A stretch of DNA of 64,000 bases. Source: Halopseudomonas bauzanensis (GTDB lineage: Bacteria; Pseudomonadota; Gammaproteobacteria; Pseudomonadales; Pseudomonadaceae). Positions within the stretch are counted from its first letter, which is position 1, and every line of letters begins with the position of its first letter. Below are positions 63,024 through 64,000 of the stretch, piece by piece. The translations under genes were made by a program, and so were the position numbers. The stretch is from contig NZ_FOUA01000006.1 of the NCBI RefSeq assembly GCF_900114735.1, positions 186,001-250,000 on the forward strand, in the 5' to 3' direction. The notes under the pieces are model-generated. The model was not told where the DNA came from. It did no database searches and saw only the letters and a program-made list of their open reading frames with translations.

Positions 63024-64000
63024 ATGTCTCTTTCATTGCCGCTCACCTTGCCTGCCAGCCTGCAGCGGCTGGTGGATCATCATCTGGCACAGTGGCGGCT
63101 CGCCGTCCAGCAAGCCGGGTTGGCCTCCAGCCTGCCGCAACTCGGTGACACCTTCATGTCCGAACTGCAGCAGGTGCTGGTGGGCAGCGACTTCGTTGCC
63201 GAGCAGCTGCGCCGCGATCCGCACATGGCCTGGCGTCTGGTCGAGGGTGAGCGGCTCCGGCGTTCGCTGGCACCGGGCGAGATGGCCGAGCTGCTGGCGG
63301 AAGCGCTGGCGCCGGCGACTACCGAGGATGAACTGGCCCGGCTGCTGCGACGTTTTCGTCAGCAGCACCAGGTACGCATTATCTGGCGTGACCTGCTGCG
63401 CCATGCGGCAACCATGGAGACCACCCAGGATCTGTCCGACATGGCTGATGTTTGTCTGGAGCAGGGGTACCGCTGGCTGTATCGGCACATGAGCGAGGGC
63501 CTGGGAACACCTTGCGATCACGCTGGAGAACCGCAGCATCTGGTCGTGCTGGGCATGGGCAAGCTGGGGGCCCATGAACTGAACCTGTCCTCGGATATCG
63601 ATCTGATCTTCGCCTACCCCAGTTCCGGTGAAACCCAGGGCGGTCGGCGCAGTCTGTCCAATCAGGAGTTCTTCACCCGGGTCGGACAGCGCCTGATCAA
63701 GCTGCTGGATGAGGTGACGGTCGACGGCTTCGTGTTCCGCGTGGACATGCGGCTGCGTCCCTATGGTGACAGCGGCGCGTTGGTGTTCAGCTTTAACGCC
63801 CTGGAACAGTATTACCAGAGCCAGGGTCGTGACTGGGAGCGTTACGCCATGATCAAGGCGCGGGTGGTGGCGGGCGATCAGCAGGCCGGCGCCGAGCTGC
63901 TGTCCATGCTCAAACCCTTCGTCTATCGGCGTTATCTGGATTTTGCCGCGATCGAGGCGCTGCGCAACCTCAAACAGATGATCCAGCGTGAAGTGCAACG
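63024..64000 (+). CDS. glnE: Glutamine synthetase adenylyltransferase/removase, N-terminal part (runs off the window)
   Basis: The first 325 residues of GlnE, of about 950-980 expected. The N-terminal adenylyl-removase nucleotidyltransferase motif reads LGMGKLGAHELNLSSDIDLIF, and RVDMRLRPYGDSGALV gives the second metal-binding acidic site. GlnE adenylylates and deadenylylates glutamine synthetase under control of PII. The ATG at 63024 has AGGA six bases upstream. It is divergent from aceE. The frame is open to the end of the window. Confidence 0.96.
   Translation, partial: MSLSLPLTLPASLQRLVDHHLAQWRLAVQQAGLASSLPQLGDTFMSELQQVLVGSDFVAEQLRRDPHMAWRLVEGERLRRSLAPGEMAELLAEALAPATTEDELARLLRRFRQQHQVRIIWRDLLRHAATMETTQDLSDMADVCLEQGYRWLYRHMSEGLGTPCDHAGEPQHLVVLGMGKLGAHELNLSSDIDLIFAYPSSGETQGGRRSLSNQEFFTRVGQRLIKLLDEVTVDGFVFRVDMRLRPYGDSGALVFSFNALEQYYQSQGRDWERYAMIKARVVAGDQQAGAELLSMLKPFVYRRYLDFAAIEALRNLKQMIQREVQ

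Overview
The window looks like chromosomal DNA of a Pseudomonadaceae gammaproteobacterium, possibly of the Halopseudomonas type. The grounds are high GC, Pseudomonas-style gene neighbourhoods (pilS-pilR-thiO; bamD/rluD-pgeF-clpB; radA beside a PilZ gene; aceE-aceF beside glnE; a complete liu set) and REP-type palindromes. The genus is inferred from protein resemblance and gene order only. No rRNA, tRNA, CRISPR array, prophage or plasmid genes were seen.

Region 1 (1-24 kb) is a catabolic island. It opens with a cut-off acyl-CoA synthetase, a cytosolic PAS histidine kinase with a FixJ-like regulator, and a tiny unrecognised membrane protein. The valine pathway follows on the minus strand: mmsA, enoyl-CoA hydratase, mmsB, 3-hydroxyisobutyryl-CoA hydrolase, and an acyl-CoA dehydrogenase that carries a one-base frameshift. 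A LysR gene is divergent from mmsA. Next come liuE-aacS (end of leucine degradation and acetoacetate activation), a benzoate-type uptake block (benK-like MFS carrier, benE, OprD-type porin) with the regulator pcaR, and liuA-liuB-liuC-liuD. Two 15-bp sequences resembling the PcaR box lie upstream of the transporter genes and of pcaR.

Region 2 (24-34 kb) holds an orphan cbb3 oxidase subunit I gene, an HPP/CBS membrane protein, a secreted glycine-rich low-complexity protein, a large divergent GT51/penicillin-binding protein, a HemD-domain protein and an AsrA/LonB-like protease. A 348-bp gap after the protease carries two identical 24-bp repeats, each with a perfect DnaA box.

Region 3 (34-57 kb) is mostly housekeeping: rlmG, mscL, polyphosphate:AMP phosphotransferase, radA, a PilZ protein without the usual arginine motif, gdhA, ettA, glyA, a periplasmic binding protein, mqo, thiO, pilR-pilS, a PP0621-like protein, bamD, rluD-pgeF, and clpB behind a sigma-32-like promoter.

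Region 4 (57-64 kb) contains a REP-associated tyrosine transposase flanked by seven REP palindromes, including a 137-bp tandem duplication, then aceF (three lipoyl domains), aceE and the start of glnE. Two perfect 15-bp palindromes of the GntR/FadR operator type lie between aceE and glnE.

Most of the window is conserved, well-understood metabolism. The least explained parts are the RAYT/REP block, the paired palindromes upstream of aceE, the DnaA-box repeats, the small CH-rich membrane protein and the divergent GT51 protein. I see no convincing new multi-gene system.
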